Positions 24,536-34,599 of a stretch of 64,000 nucleotides of DNA are shown piece after piece; the first letter of the stretch is position 1; each line of letters begins with the position of its first letter. The notes under the pieces are model-generated. The model searched no databases and was not told the origin of the DNA. It saw nothing but the letters and a program-made list of their open reading frames with translations. This DNA is from Roseateles subflavus (lineage in GTDB: Bacteria; Pseudomonadota; Gammaproteobacteria; Burkholderiales; Burkholderiaceae_C), in contig NZ_JASVDS010000002.1 of assembly GCF_030285365.1 (NCBI RefSeq), positions 744,001 through 808,000 of the forward strand. The letters are read 5' to 3'. The translations under genes were made by a program, and so were the position numbers.

Positions 24536-26281
24536 ATGAATTCCAAGAGCAAGGGTGCGGGCAACGCACCCGCCAACGACCCCTTCTCCCTCGGCGCTGC
24601 CGCCGAGGCGGCGGGCAGGATGGCCGAGCACATGGCCAGCGACTTCCAAACCGGCATCGGCGAAGCCATGAAGAGCTTTGCAGGGCTCAAGGTCCCCGTC
24701 GATGCCTGGGCTGCCCTGCAGAAGGATTACCTCGAGCAGGCCGGCGGGCTGTGGAACCAGGCGGTTAGCGCATCCGCCGGCCATCCGGCGAAGCTGCCCG
24801 ACCGGCGCTTCGCGAACGAGGCCTGGGGCAGCAATCCGGTGGCCGCCTTCACGGCGCAGCTGTACCTGCTCAACGCCCAGACGCTGCAGCGCATGGCCGA
24901 GCAGGTCGAGGGTGATGACAAGACCCGCGCCCGCATCCGCTTCGCCGTGCAGCAGTTCGTCGACGCGTCTGCGCCCAGCAACTTCCTCGCGCTCAATCCG
25001 GAGGCCCAGGAGCTGGCGCTCAAGACCCAGGGCGAGAGCATCGCCCGCGGCATGCAGCTGCTGTGGGCCGACCTGCAGCGCGGCCATGTCTCCCAGACGG
25101 ACGAATCCGCCTTCGAGGTCGGCCGCAATGTCGCGACGACTGCCGGCGACGTCGTCTTCGAGAACGACTTCTTCCAGTTGATCGAGTACCGCCCGCTGGG
25201 CAAGGAAGTGCACGAGCTGCCCTTCCTGATGGTGCCGCCCTGCATCAACAAGTACTACATCCTCGACCTGCAGCCGGACAACTCGCTGATCCGCCATGCC
25301 GTGGAGCAGGGCCATCGCACCTTCGTGGTGAGCTGGCGCAACCCCGACGAATCCTGCGTGGGCTGGACCTGGGACGACTACATCGAACAGGCCGCCATCC
25401 AGGCGATCCGCACGGTGCAGGCCATCAGCGGCAGCCAGAAGATCAACACCCTCGGCTTCTGCGTCGGCGGCACCATCCTCGCCACGGCGCTGGGCGTGCT
25501 CGCGGCCCGCGGCGAGCAGCCGGCCGCCAGCGTCACGCTGCTGACCACGCTGATCGACTTCGCGAGCAACGGTGTCCTGGACCTCTTCGTCGACGAGGGC
25601 TCCGTGCGCCTGCGCGAGATGAGCATCGGCCCTGACGCCCCCAAGGGCCCCGGCCTGCTCAAGGGGCAGGAGCTGGCCACGACCTTCAGCTTCCTGCGGC
25701 CCAACGACCTCGTCTGGAACTATGTGGTCGGCAACTACCTCAAGGGCGAGGCCCCGCCGGCCTTCGACCTGCTGTACTGGAACGGCGACTCGACCAATCT
25801 GCCCGGCCCGATGTACTGCTGGTACCTGCGGCACACCTATCTGCAGAACGAGCTGAAGAAGCCCGGCGCCCTGACCGTCTGTGGCGAGCGCCTGGACCTC
25901 GGGGCCATCGAGGCGCCGGTCTACATCTACGGCTCGCGCGAGGACCACATCGTGCCCTGGGAGGCCGCCTACCGCAGCACCCAGGTCTTCAAGGGCAAGA
26001 AGCGCTTCGTGCTGGGCGCCTCCGGCCACATCGCCGGCGTGATCAACCCGCCCGCCAAGAAGAAGCGCAGCTACTGGACGGGCAAGACGGCGGCGCTGCC
26101 GGCCGAGGCGGGCCAGTGGCTCGACACGGCCGTCGAGCATCCCGGCTCCTGGTGGACCGACTGGTCCCAGTGGCTGGCCAGCCATGCCGGCCCGCTGAAG
26201 CCGGCGCCCAAGGCCCCCGGCAACCGCCAGCACAAAGCCATCGAACCGGCGCCCGGCCGCTACGTCCAGCAGAAGGCCTGA
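24536..26281 (+). CDS. phaC: Class I polyhydroxyalkanoate synthase
   Basis: Polymerises (R)-3-hydroxyacyl-CoA into PHA at the granule surface. 581 aa. The catalytic triad is visible: Cys309 in the lipase-like box GFCVGG, Asp470 in GSREDHIVP and His498 in GASGHIAGV. The spacing between them equals that of the well-studied Ralstonia enzyme. The conserved [12 protein letters not shown] and [16 protein letters not shown] segments are present. SD CGAGGAGACAC precedes the ATG. It is first in the phaC-phaA-phaB cluster, 70 bases before phaA, under a promoter region with a sigma-54-like site. Class I is supported by length and by the absence of phaE or phaR subunit genes. Confidence 0.96.
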   Translation: MNSKSKGAGNAPANDPFSLGAAAEAAGRMAEHMASDFQTGIGEAMKSFAGLKVPVDAWAALQKDYLEQAGGLWNQAVSASAGHPAKLPDRRFANEAWGSNPVAAFTAQLYLLNAQTLQRMAEQVEGDDKTRARIRFAVQQFVDASAPSNFLALNPEAQELALKTQGESIARGMQLLWADLQRGHVSQTDESAFEVGRNVATTAGDVVFENDFFQLIEYRPLGKEVHELPFLMVPPCINKYYILDLQPDNSLIRHAVEQGHRTFVVSWRNPDESCVGWTWDDYIEQAAIQAIRTVQAISGSQKINTLGFCVGGTILATALGVLAARGEQPAASVTLLTTLIDFASNGVLDLFVDEGSVRLREMSIGPDAPKGPGLLKGQELATTFSFLRPNDLVWNYVVGNYLKGEAPPAFDLLYWNGDSTNLPGPMYCWYLRHTYLQNELKKPGALTVCGERLDLGAIEAPVYIYGSREDHIVPWEAAYRSTQVFKGKKRFVLGASGHIAGVINPPAKKKRSYWTGKTAALPAEAGQWLDTAVEHPGSWWTDWSQWLASHAGPLKPAPKAPGNRQHKAIEPAPGRYVQQKA

Positions 26282-26351
26282 GCCCGCCCCGGTGCGGCCC
26301 CCCGACGGGCGGCCGCACCCACACCCTCTACCCATCATCGGAGATCCATCC

Positions 26352-27533
<1,182 letters not shown>

Positions 27534-27714
27534 GCCGCACCGTTCACAGGCACGGACTCAGGGCCAACCCGCTTGACCCCATCCGGGGGCTGGGGGAGCC
27601 TGAGGTCCGGCAATGCGCGTCTTCTTCGAATGACAACAGCAGCCCGGATGGCGCGTAGGACGCGGCGCCGACACCGGGTTCCCCTGACAAGCCATGGAGG
27701 CGAAGGAGATTCAC
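27534..27714. other. phaA-phaB intergenic region
   Basis: 181 bases with no supported coding frame. It contains short G-rich runs and the SD AAGGAGAT just before phaB. I see no terminator, so phaB can be read through from phaA; a separate weak promoter is possible but not evident. Confidence 0.4.
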
Positions 27715-28458
27715 ATGACTCAGACACAGAAAGTTGCTTACGTCACCGGCGGCATGGGCGGCATCGGGACCGCCATCTGCCGCAGGCTGCACAACGCCGG
27801 CTACAAGGTCATCGCGGGCTGCGGCCCGAGCCGGGACTTCCAGAAGTGGCTGGATGAACAGAAGGCCGAGGGCTATACCTTCCACGCCTCGGTCGGCAAC
27901 GTGGCCGACTGGGACTCGACGGTCGCCGCCTTCGGCAAGGCCATTGCCGAGCACGGCACGGTCGATGTGCTGGTGAACAACGCCGGCATCACCCGGGACC
28001 GCATGTTCCTGAAGATGACGCCGGACGACTGGAAGGCCGTGATCGACACCAACCTCAACTCCATGTTCAACGTGACCAAGCAGGTCGTGCCGGGCATGGT
28101 GGAGAAGGGCTGGGGGCGCATCATCCAGATCAGCTCGGTGAATGGCGAGAAGGGCCAGGCGGGCCAGACCAACTACTCCGCCGCCAAGGCCGGCATGCAC
28201 GGCTTCACCATGGCGCTGGCGCAGGAGCTGGCTGCCAAGGGCGTGACGGTCAACACCGTGAGCCCGGGTTACATCGGCACCGACATGGTCCGCGCCATCA
28301 AGCCCGAGGTGCTCGAGAAGATCGTCGGCACCATTCCGGTCAAGCGCCTGGGCATGCCCGAGGAGATCGGCTCCATCGTGGCCTGGCTGGCGGGCGAGGA
28401 CTCGGGCTTCACCACCGGGGCGGACTTCTCCTGCAATGGTGGCTTGCATATGGGGTGA
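27715..28458 (+). CDS. phaB: Acetoacetyl-CoA reductase (NADPH), SDR family
   Basis: Reduces acetoacetyl-CoA to (R)-3-hydroxybutyryl-CoA for PhaC. 247 aa. SDR marks: cofactor loop TGGMGGIG, NNAG, the catalytic Tyr154/Lys158 in NYSAAKAG, and the PhaB-type VSPGYIGTDMVRAI. The segment CGPSRDFQKWL after the second strand is typical of PhaB. The ATG at 27715 is chosen over 27694 because AAGGAGAT lies directly upstream. A terminator follows 160 bases later. Confidence 0.95.
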   Translation: MTQTQKVAYVTGGMGGIGTAICRRLHNAGYKVIAGCGPSRDFQKWLDEQKAEGYTFHASVGNVADWDSTVAAFGKAIAEHGTVDVLVNNAGITRDRMFLKMTPDDWKAVIDTNLNSMFNVTKQVVPGMVEKGWGRIIQISSVNGEKGQAGQTNYSAAKAGMHGFTMALAQELAAKGVTVNTVSPGYIGTDMVRAIKPEVLEKIVGTIPVKRLGMPEEIGSIVAWLAGEDSGFTTGADFSCNGGLHMG

Positions 28459-28621
28459 ACACTCCCCGCCTACCGGCTTCGCCGGCCTTGCAGGCCGCGC
28501 CAGGCCAGAGGCCTGGCCCTTCGGTAGGCACAAACGCCAAGGCGTTTGTGTCCGACCTCAGCCCCCCCAGGGGGGCGAGCTTGACGGCCCGGCGGAGCCG
28601 GATCCCCAAGCTCCGCTGGGG

Positions 28622-28660
28622 AAACAAAACGGGACCCGCGTTGCGTCCCGTTTTGTTTGT
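28622..28660 (+). terminator. Terminator after phaB
   Basis: Perfect 14-bp stem (28622-28635 with 28645-28658), 9-base loop, with a T-rich 3' arm. It is A-rich on the left, so it can act in both directions. It probably ends the phaCAB transcript. Confidence 0.85.
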
Positions 28661-28742
28661 CAGGGCACGCGCTTCGGTCGGGGATGTCGCTGCTCAGCCA
28701 TAACGAAGGCGGCATGACCGCTTCGCATCGGAAGCTTAGGAC

Positions 28743-28778
28743 AAAACAAAGCGGGACCATCGGGTCCCGTTTTGTTTT
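28743..28778. terminator. Bidirectional terminator downstream of the IclR gene
   Basis: A 16-bp stem with one G-T mismatch, 4-base loop, A-rich left and T-rich right. It shares the GGTCCCGTTTTGTTT arm with the phaB terminator at 28622-28660, suggesting copies of one module. It lies about 80 bases beyond the minus-strand IclR stop. Confidence 0.85.
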
Positions 28779-28860
28779 TCAGGCACGGAGCTTGGGGATC
28801 CGGCTTTGCCGGGCCCTCAAGCTCGCCCCCTGGGGGGCCGGCGAAGCCGGTAGGGGGGGG

Positions 28861-29667
28861 TCAGGTCTTGATCTGGAGGAGTCGGGAGATGCTGCGTGCC
28901 GAATCCAGGAGGCGGGGCAGGGCGTTTTCCAGCAGGGCTTCGGGCGGGGTGCGGTTGACCTGGGCGCCGATGTTCAGCGCGGCGATGGTCCGGCCCTGGC
29001 GATCGACGATGGGGGCGGCGAGGGACACGAGGCCATCCTCGAGCTCCTGGTTCACCAGGCACCAGCCCTGGGTTCGGGCCTGGGCGATGCGCGCACGCAC
29101 CTCGTCCATGTTCATGGCGGTGCGCTGCGTATAGGGCTGCCAGCGGGCCTGGGCGAGATGCTGCTCCAGCTGGGCCTCGGGCAGGCCGGCCAGCAGCACG
29201 CGGCCCATGGACGTGCACCAGGCCGGCAGGCGGCTGCCCACGCCCAGATTCACGCTCATGATCTTGCGCGCGGGCACGCGCAGCACGTAGACGATGTCCT
29301 GGCCCTCCAGCACGGCGGCGGAGCAGCTCTCCTTGAGGTCGCTGGCCAGCACCTGCATCACCGGCTCGGCAAACTGCCACAGCGGCTGCGAGGAGAGGTA
29401 GGCAAAGCCGAGGTCGAGGATCTTGGGCGTCAGCGAGAACAGCCGGCCTTCGGTGCGGACATAACCGAGTGTTTCCAGGGTCAGCAGAATGCGGCGCGCG
29501 CCGGCACGGGTGAGGCCGCAGCGGCGGGAGACCTCGGTGAGCGTCTGGGCGGGGGCGTCGGCGCTGAAGGCGCGGATGACGGACAGGCCGCGGGCAAAGG
29601 ACTGCACATAGCTGTCCCCTGGCTTCAAGGCGGGCGCCCCCTGGGGCTGCGTCGTCGGCTCATCCAT
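28861..29667 (-). CDS. IclR-family transcriptional regulator
   Basis: 268 aa. An N-terminal winged helix (SFARGLSVIRAF, TLTEVSRRCGLTRAGARRILLTLETLGYV) is followed by the IclR effector domain (SVNLGVGSRLPAWCTSMGRVLLA, LVNQELEDGLVSLAAPIVD). This resembles the PcaR/PobR branch that controls aromatic acid catabolism. No aromatic catabolic genes are adjacent, so the regulon is unknown. It is divergent from the AIM24 gene; their 95-base gap is the likely operator region. Confidence 0.9.
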   Translation of the reverse strand: MDEPTTQPQGAPALKPGDSYVQSFARGLSVIRAFSADAPAQTLTEVSRRCGLTRAGARRILLTLETLGYVRTEGRLFSLTPKILDLGFAYLSSQPLWQFAEPVMQVLASDLKESCSAAVLEGQDIVYVLRVPARKIMSVNLGVGSRLPAWCTSMGRVLLAGLPEAQLEQHLAQARWQPYTQRTAMNMDEVRARIAQARTQGWCLVNQELEDGLVSLAAPIVDRQGRTIAALNIGAQVNRTPPEALLENALPRLLDSARSISRLLQIKT

Positions 29668-29762
29668 GCGGCGCAGTATAGGCAGAGCCCCGACGCCAAG
29701 CCGTTTTCATTCGTTAACATCACGCCGCCAAGGTTTATTTGATTATCTGAGGAGGACCTGCA

Positions 29763-30575
29763 ATGGCCATGGACGTCGTCGATTACGAGATCAAGGGTGC
29801 GGAGATGCAGTTCGTGGAGGTCGAGCTCGACCCCGGCGAAGCGGCCATCGGCGAGGCCGGCAGCATGATGTACATGGATGCAGGCATCTCGATGGACACC
29901 ATCTTCGGAGACGGCTCTGCCAACCAGGGCGGCTTCTTCGGCAAGCTGCTCGGCGCGGGCAAGCGCCTCGTCACCGGTGAATCGCTCTTCACCACGATCT
30001 ACACGAACAACGGCAGCGGCAAGCAGCGCGTGGCCTTCGCGGCACCCTACCCGGGCAAGATCCTGCCCATGGACCTGCGCCAGCTCGGTGGCACGCTGAT
30101 CTGCCAGAAGGACGCCTTCCTGTGCGCGGCGCGCGGCGTGTCCCTCGGCATCGCCGTGCAGCAGAAGCTCAGCACGGGCTTCTTCGGCGGCGAGGGCTTC
30201 ATCATGCAGAAGCTCGACGGTGACGGCCTGGCCTTCGTGCACGCCGGCGGGACGGTGGTGCGCCGCACCCTGCAGCCGGGCCAGACGATCCTGGTCGACA
30301 CCGGTTGCGTGGTGGCCTACACGCCCAGCGTCAACTTCGAGATCCAGTACGTCGGCAAGATCAAGACGGCGCTGTTCGGCGGCGAGGGCCTGTTCCTGGC
30401 CAAGATGACGGGCCCCGGCGAGGTCTGGCTGCAGAGCCTGCCCTTCTCGCGCCTGGCCTCTCGCATCTTCGCCGCGGCGCCTCAGAACGGCGGCCGCAAG
30501 GAGGAGGGCTCGCTGCTGGGCGGCTTCGGTGCCGGCGGCGTGCTCGGCTCCATCCTGGGTGGCGACGACGAGTAA
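29763..30575 (+). CDS. AIM24/TIGR00266-family protein
   Basis: 270 aa, a beta-rich protein of the AIM24 family. Characteristic segments are EMQFVEVELDPGEAAIGEAGSM, TGESLFTTIYTN, GKILPMDLRQLGG and GEGFIMQKLDGDG, with a Gly-rich C-terminus (LLGGFGAGGVLGSILGG). The biochemical role of bacterial members is not settled; the mitochondrial member affects inner-membrane organisation. SD GAGGAGGACCTG precedes the ATG. Monocistronic as far as can be seen. Confidence 0.88.
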   Translation: MAMDVVDYEIKGAEMQFVEVELDPGEAAIGEAGSMMYMDAGISMDTIFGDGSANQGGFFGKLLGAGKRLVTGESLFTTIYTNNGSGKQRVAFAAPYPGKILPMDLRQLGGTLICQKDAFLCAARGVSLGIAVQQKLSTGFFGGEGFIMQKLDGDGLAFVHAGGTVVRRTLQPGQTILVDTGCVVAYTPSVNFEIQYVGKIKTALFGGEGLFLAKMTGPGEVWLQSLPFSRLASRIFAAAPQNGGRKEEGSLLGGFGAGGVLGSILGGDDE

Positions 30576-30732
30576 GTTGTCGCGCACCCCGCGGGCGCAG
30601 GCCGCCGGAACCGGCGATCTGCGCCCGGCTTGAGCCAGCGCAGCTGGCCGGGCGGCCGGTGATCCGGGCAGGCGAATACACTTGAGGGTGATGGCAGCGT
30701 CGATCGCTGCGCCCCCGGTTCAAGGAATCCAC

Positions 30733-31728
30733 ATGTCCCGTTTCTGCCGGCCCCTGCTGGCCCTGGCCCTGCTGGCCAGCGCGGCCCTGGCCCCGGCCCA
30801 GGCCGCCCCGCACCCGTTCTTCGTGCTCAATTCGCTGGACGCCGACATCAGCGTCATCGACCCGGTGAGCTTCACCCAGGTCCGCCGCATCCCGACCGGC
30901 AAGGAGCCGCACCACCTCTACCTGACGCCGGACGACAAGTCCATGATCGTCGCCAACGCCCTGGGCGATTCGCTGACCTTCATCGACCCGGTCACTGCCC
31001 AGGTGCAGCGCGTGCTGCACGGCATCACGGATCCCTACCACCTGCGCTTCTCGCCGGACATGAAGTGGTTCATCACGGCGGGCAACCGTCTGGACCACAT
31101 CGCCCTGTACCGCTGGCAGCCGCAGAACGCGAAGGAGCCGCTGCAGCTGGTCAAGCGCATCCCGGCCCCCAAGACGCCGAGCCACCTCTACGTCGACACC
31201 AAGAGCTCGGTGGTCTACGTGAGCCTGCAGGACTCCGACGAGATCACCGCCATCGACCTGGCCACGCAGGCCCCGCGCTGGAAGGTGCCGGTCGGCAAGA
31301 TGCCGGCGGACATCTTCCTGACGCAGGACGACAAGCACCTGCTGGTGGCGCTCACCGGCGACAGCCATGTCGAGGTCTACGACGTCAGCGGCCCGGCGCC
31401 GAAGCTGGTCAAGCGCCTGCAGACGGGCGAGGGAGCGCACAGCTTCCGCTCGATGGGCGACAAGCGCCATGTGCTGGTCAGCAACCGCGCCAACAACACC
31501 ATCAGCAAGATCGACCTGCAAAGCTTCACGGTGGTTGAGACCTTCAAGGCGCCCGGCGGCCCGGACGACATGGAGATCCTGCCCGACGGCAAGACGCTGC
31601 TCGTGACCTCGCGCTGGGCCCGCAAGCTGACCATGATCGACCTGCAGACGAAGAAGGTCGTCAAGCAGGTGAACGTGGGCAAGTCGCCTCACGGGGTCTG
31701 GACCCTGGACCATGTGTCGAGGCAGTGA
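30733..31728 (+). CDS. Secreted YVTN-type beta-propeller protein
   Basis: 331 aa. A signal peptide (LLALALLASAALAPAQA) is followed by repeated propeller blades: VLNSLDADISVIDP, MIVANALGDSLTFIDP, VYVSLQDSDEITAIDL, HVLVSNRANNTISKIDL and LLVTSRWARKLTMIDL. There are no CxxCH haem motifs. Members are often periplasmic and found with surface or redox proteins. The ATG at 30733 follows AAGGAATCC; an in-frame ATG at 30682 is less likely. First of three closely spaced genes: its stop overlaps the next ATG by one base. Confidence 0.87.
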   Translation: MSRFCRPLLALALLASAALAPAQAAPHPFFVLNSLDADISVIDPVSFTQVRRIPTGKEPHHLYLTPDDKSMIVANALGDSLTFIDPVTAQVQRVLHGITDPYHLRFSPDMKWFITAGNRLDHIALYRWQPQNAKEPLQLVKRIPAPKTPSHLYVDTKSSVVYVSLQDSDEITAIDLATQAPRWKVPVGKMPADIFLTQDDKHLLVALTGDSHVEVYDVSGPAPKLVKRLQTGEGAHSFRSMGDKRHVLVSNRANNTISKIDLQSFTVVETFKAPGGPDDMEILPDGKTLLVTSRWARKLTMIDLQTKKVVKQVNVGKSPHGVWTLDHVSRQ

Positions 31729-32537
31729 TGAAACAGTGGATGGTGGCGCCGGCCCTGGTCGTCGTCGTGGTGGCGGCGCAGGCGGCCTGCAAACCTGACG
31801 AGAAGCCGGTCTTCCTGAGCTTCGACACCGGCCACATGGGCGTCGCGCCCCTGGTGGCGGACCTGCTCAAGCGCTACGACGCGCAGGCCACCTTCTTCCT
31901 CGCCAACGAGCCCACGCTGTCGGACGGCCGCACGCTGGACGAGGAATGGGCGCCGTGGTGGCGCGCCCGCGCGGCGGAAGGCCACGACTTCGGCTCGCAC
32001 ACCTGGTCGCACGACATCTGGATGGAGGACCTGCCCGACGGCCGCTTCCGCATGAAGGTGCAGGCCGGCATCGAGCCGCCGAAGATGCGGGATCTCAGCG
32101 CCGCCGAGTACTGCGAGGAGCTCAACCGGACCGCCCAGCGCTTCACCGAGATGACGGGCCAGCGCCTGGACCCCATCTTCCGTGCGCCCGCCGGCCGGAC
32201 CTCGCCCGCGCTGCTGGCGGCGGCCAAGTCCTGCGGCTACACCCATGTGGGCTGGAGCCCCGCCGGCTTCCTGGGCGACGAGCTGCCCTCGGAACGCTAC
32301 TCCAACGAGCAGCTGCTCAGCCGGGCGCTGAAGAACGTCAAGCCGGGCGACATCCTCATGGCCCATCTGGGCATCTGGTCGCGCCAGGACGCGTGGGCGC
32401 CCGCCGTGCTGGAGCCGCTGATGAAGGGGCTCAAGGACAAGGGCTACTGCTTCGCCCCGCTGCGCGACCATCCTCGCTACGCCGGCCTGCTCAAGGGCGG
32501 CAGCCCCGAGCGCCCGCTGGCCGCCCGCAAGCCCTGA
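31728..32537 (+). CDS. Polysaccharide deacetylase family protein (NodB homology)
   Basis: 269 aa with an N-terminal hydrophobic leader ending near VAAQAAC; a lipobox is possible but weak. The NodB-type metal-dependent deacetylase domain shows FLSFDTGHM, where the family usually has TFDDG, then GHDFGSHTWSHD with two metal-ligand histidines, RAPAGRTSP, and the late ILMAHLG segment. A GTG codon directly upstream is in frame, but the ATG is preferred. It probably acts on a surface or cell-wall amino sugar; substrate unknown. Coupled to the propeller gene before it and 24 bases from the hydroxylase gene after it. Confidence 0.85.
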   Translation: MKQWMVAPALVVVVVAAQAACKPDEKPVFLSFDTGHMGVAPLVADLLKRYDAQATFFLANEPTLSDGRTLDEEWAPWWRARAAEGHDFGSHTWSHDIWMEDLPDGRFRMKVQAGIEPPKMRDLSAAEYCEELNRTAQRFTEMTGQRLDPIFRAPAGRTSPALLAAAKSCGYTHVGWSPAGFLGDELPSERYSNEQLLSRALKNVKPGDILMAHLGIWSRQDAWAPAVLEPLMKGLKDKGYCFAPLRDHPRYAGLLKGGSPERPLAARKP

Positions 32538-32561
32538 CCCACCGGAACGACGACCTCACGC

Positions 32562-33569
32562 ATGGACTGGTTCACCGATCTCTTCGCCCAAGCCCAGCAA
32601 TGGCTCTTCGAGCAGGTGGTGCAGCCGCTGGGCTTCGGCCTCGGACTCGGCAACCGGCTGGAAGAGGCCTATGACGGCACCGGCTGGCTGCTGGTCGGCC
32701 TCATCCAGGTGCTGCTGATGCTGGTGGTGATCCGCAGCCTGGAGCGCTGGCGCCCTGTCGAGTCGCAGCAGGACCGCCGCGCCGTGCGGGTGGACGTGAT
32801 CTACACGCTGATCCATCGCCTCGGGCTCTTCCGCCTCGCGATGTTCTTCAGCCTGGACCCGCTGCTGGACATGGTCTCCGGCGAGATGCGGCTGGCCGGC
32901 CTGCCCACCTGGCAGCTGGATGCCCTGTGGCCCGGCGTCACCGACCTGCCCTGGGTGAGCTTCCTGCTCTACCTGCTCGTCTTCGATTTCTTCAACTACT
33001 GGCTGCACCGCGCGCAGCACCAGTTCGAGTGGTGGTGGGCCCTGCATTCGCTGCACCACAGCCAGCGCTCGATGAGCATGTGGAGCGACAACCGCAACCA
33101 CCTGCTGGACGACGTCCTGCGCGATGTCTTCTTCGTGCTGCTGGCCCGCTTCATCGGCGTGGAGCCGGGGCAGTTCGTGGCCCTGGTCGCCTTCTCGCAG
33201 CTGATGGAGAACCTGCAGCACGCCAATGTGCGGCTGTGGTTCGGCCCGGTGCTGGAGCGGCTCTTCGTGAGCCCGCGCTTCCATCGCCTGCATCACTCCA
33301 TCGGCATCGGGCACGAGTCCGGGGGCAAGGGCACGCTGGGCGGGCACAACTTCGCGGTGCTCTTCCCGGTCTGGGACATCCTCTTCCGCACGGCCAACTT
33401 CGAGCTGCGCTACGACGCCACCGGCGTGCGCGACCAGCTCGAGGGGGAGGGCGCCCGGGACTACGGCCGCGGCTTCTGGGCCCAGCAATGGCTCGGCCTG
33501 ACGCGCCTCGCCGGCGCCCTGCGTCCGGCGGCTGGCCAGCCGCTTGCCGGCAAGCCCGAGCGCCCCTGA
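32562..33569 (+). CDS. Sterol desaturase/fatty acid hydroxylase superfamily membrane enzyme
   Basis: 335 aa. Hydrophobic helices and three histidine clusters binding a di-iron site: HRAQH, HSLHHSQRSM and HRLHHSIGIGHE. This is the pattern of the membrane fatty acid hydroxylase superfamily. It probably hydroxylates a lipid or acyl chain; the exact substrate cannot be told. Third gene of the propeller/deacetylase/hydroxylase set, so a shared role in modifying the cell envelope is a reasonable inference. Confidence 0.88.
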   Translation: MDWFTDLFAQAQQWLFEQVVQPLGFGLGLGNRLEEAYDGTGWLLVGLIQVLLMLVVIRSLERWRPVESQQDRRAVRVDVIYTLIHRLGLFRLAMFFSLDPLLDMVSGEMRLAGLPTWQLDALWPGVTDLPWVSFLLYLLVFDFFNYWLHRAQHQFEWWWALHSLHHSQRSMSMWSDNRNHLLDDVLRDVFFVLLARFIGVEPGQFVALVAFSQLMENLQHANVRLWFGPVLERLFVSPRFHRLHHSIGIGHESGGKGTLGGHNFAVLFPVWDILFRTANFELRYDATGVRDQLEGEGARDYGRGFWAQQWLGLTRLAGALRPAAGQPLAGKPERP

Positions 33570-33659
33570 CCCCCGGCACGGTCGCCGCGCGGGCGGGCCT
33601 TGCTATGCTGAGGCCCCAGCGAATCCGGCCCCGACCGGGCGCTGCCCTCGAGGAGATCC

Positions 33660-34586
33660 ATGATCAGCACCCTGTCCCGCGTGGCTGACGCCTTCTGGCG
33701 TGCTGCGGCCTACTGCCTGCATCCGCGCGTCATCGCGCTGTCCCTGCTGCCCCTGCTGATCGCCGGGCCGCTGGCCTGGGGATTGATGTACTTCTTCTGG
33801 GAGCCGGCGGTCGACGGTGTGCGGGCGACGCTGGAGTCCTGGCGCCTGATCGAGACGGTGCTGACCTGGCTGGACCACGTGGGTCTGCAGGGGCTGCGCA
33901 CGGCCATCGCGCCGCTGGTGCTGCTGGCCATGGCGGTGCCGGCGCTGCTGGTCTTCAGCCTGCTGCTCGTGGCGGTGCTCATGACCCCTGCGATGACGAA
34001 CCTGGTGGCGCAGCGCCGCTTCCCCGGTCTCGAGCGCAAGCGCGGGGCGCCGTTCTGGCTGAGCGTGCTGTGGTCCCTCGGGCACACGCTGCTGGCCGTG
34101 CTGGCGCTGCTGCTGAGCATGCCCTTCTGGCTGATCCCGCCGCTGGCGCTGTTCCTGCCGCCGCTGATCTGGGGCTGGCTGGGCTACCGCGTCTTCGGCT
34201 TCGATGCGCTGGCCGAGCACGCCTCCCGCATTGAGCGGCGGCGCATCCTGGCCGAGCACCGGGTGCCGCTGCTGGGGCTGGGCGTGCTGACCGGTTTCCT
34301 GGGCGCCGCGCCCACCGCGATCTGGGCCTTCGGCGTGCTGAGCCTGGCGCTCGCGCCCTTCCTGATCCTGGCCTCGGTCTTCCTCTACACCCTGGTGTTC
34401 GCCTTCAGCTCGCTGTGGTTCGCCCACTACTGCCTGCAGGCGCTGCACGAGCTGCGGCAGTCCCGCGCCACCGAGGCCCCCGGCGATCTGCTGGACCCCC
34501 GGCCGGCCGACGAGGCCGCGCCCCCCGCGCTCGAGGAGGCGCAGGAGCAGCCGCCCGCGCTGCCCGCGCCCTCGTCGCCCCACTGA
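33660..34586 (+). CDS. EI24-domain integral membrane protein
   Basis: 308 aa with about five or six transmembrane helices (VIALSLLPLLIAGPLAWGLMY, LVLLAMAVPALLVFSLLLVA, VLALLLSMPFWLIPPLALFLPP, FLILASVFLYTLVFAFSSLW). This matches the EI24/CysZ-like family; CysZ takes part in sulfate uptake, but other members differ and no cys genes are adjacent. The C-terminus is acidic and Pro-rich. SD GAGGAGATC precedes the ATG. The next gene follows 13 bases after its stop. Confidence 0.82.
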   Translation: MISTLSRVADAFWRAAAYCLHPRVIALSLLPLLIAGPLAWGLMYFFWEPAVDGVRATLESWRLIETVLTWLDHVGLQGLRTAIAPLVLLAMAVPALLVFSLLLVAVLMTPAMTNLVAQRRFPGLERKRGAPFWLSVLWSLGHTLLAVLALLLSMPFWLIPPLALFLPPLIWGWLGYRVFGFDALAEHASRIERRRILAEHRVPLLGLGVLTGFLGAAPTAIWAFGVLSLALAPFLILASVFLYTLVFAFSSLWFAHYCLQALHELRQSRATEAPGDLLDPRPADEAAPPALEEAQEQPPALPAPSSPH

Positions 34587-34599
34587 GCGGCGGGCTGCC

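Larger units (their letters stand above)
28469..28854. repeat. Mosaic inverted repeat between phaB and the IclR gene
   Basis: The left arm (28469-28613) and right arm (28788-28854) are reverse complements in blocks: 17/17 bases at 28469-28485 with 28838-28854, 17/17 at 28597-28613 with 28788-28804, and a near-perfect block between. The left arm holds about 75 extra bases with their own palindromes: GCCAGGCC-AGA-GGCCTGGC at 28499-28517 and CACAAACGCC-AA-GGCGTTTGTG at 28529-28550. The two arms flank two GGGAC...GTCCCGTTTTGTTT hairpins. This looks like one of the modular intergenic repeats common in Burkholderiales genomes, not a gene. No transposase is present. Confidence 0.8.

Noticed and set aside
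28436-28717. Small ORFs across the mosaic inverted repeat
   Set aside because: They appear on both strands because of the palindromes and have no codon bias or SD.
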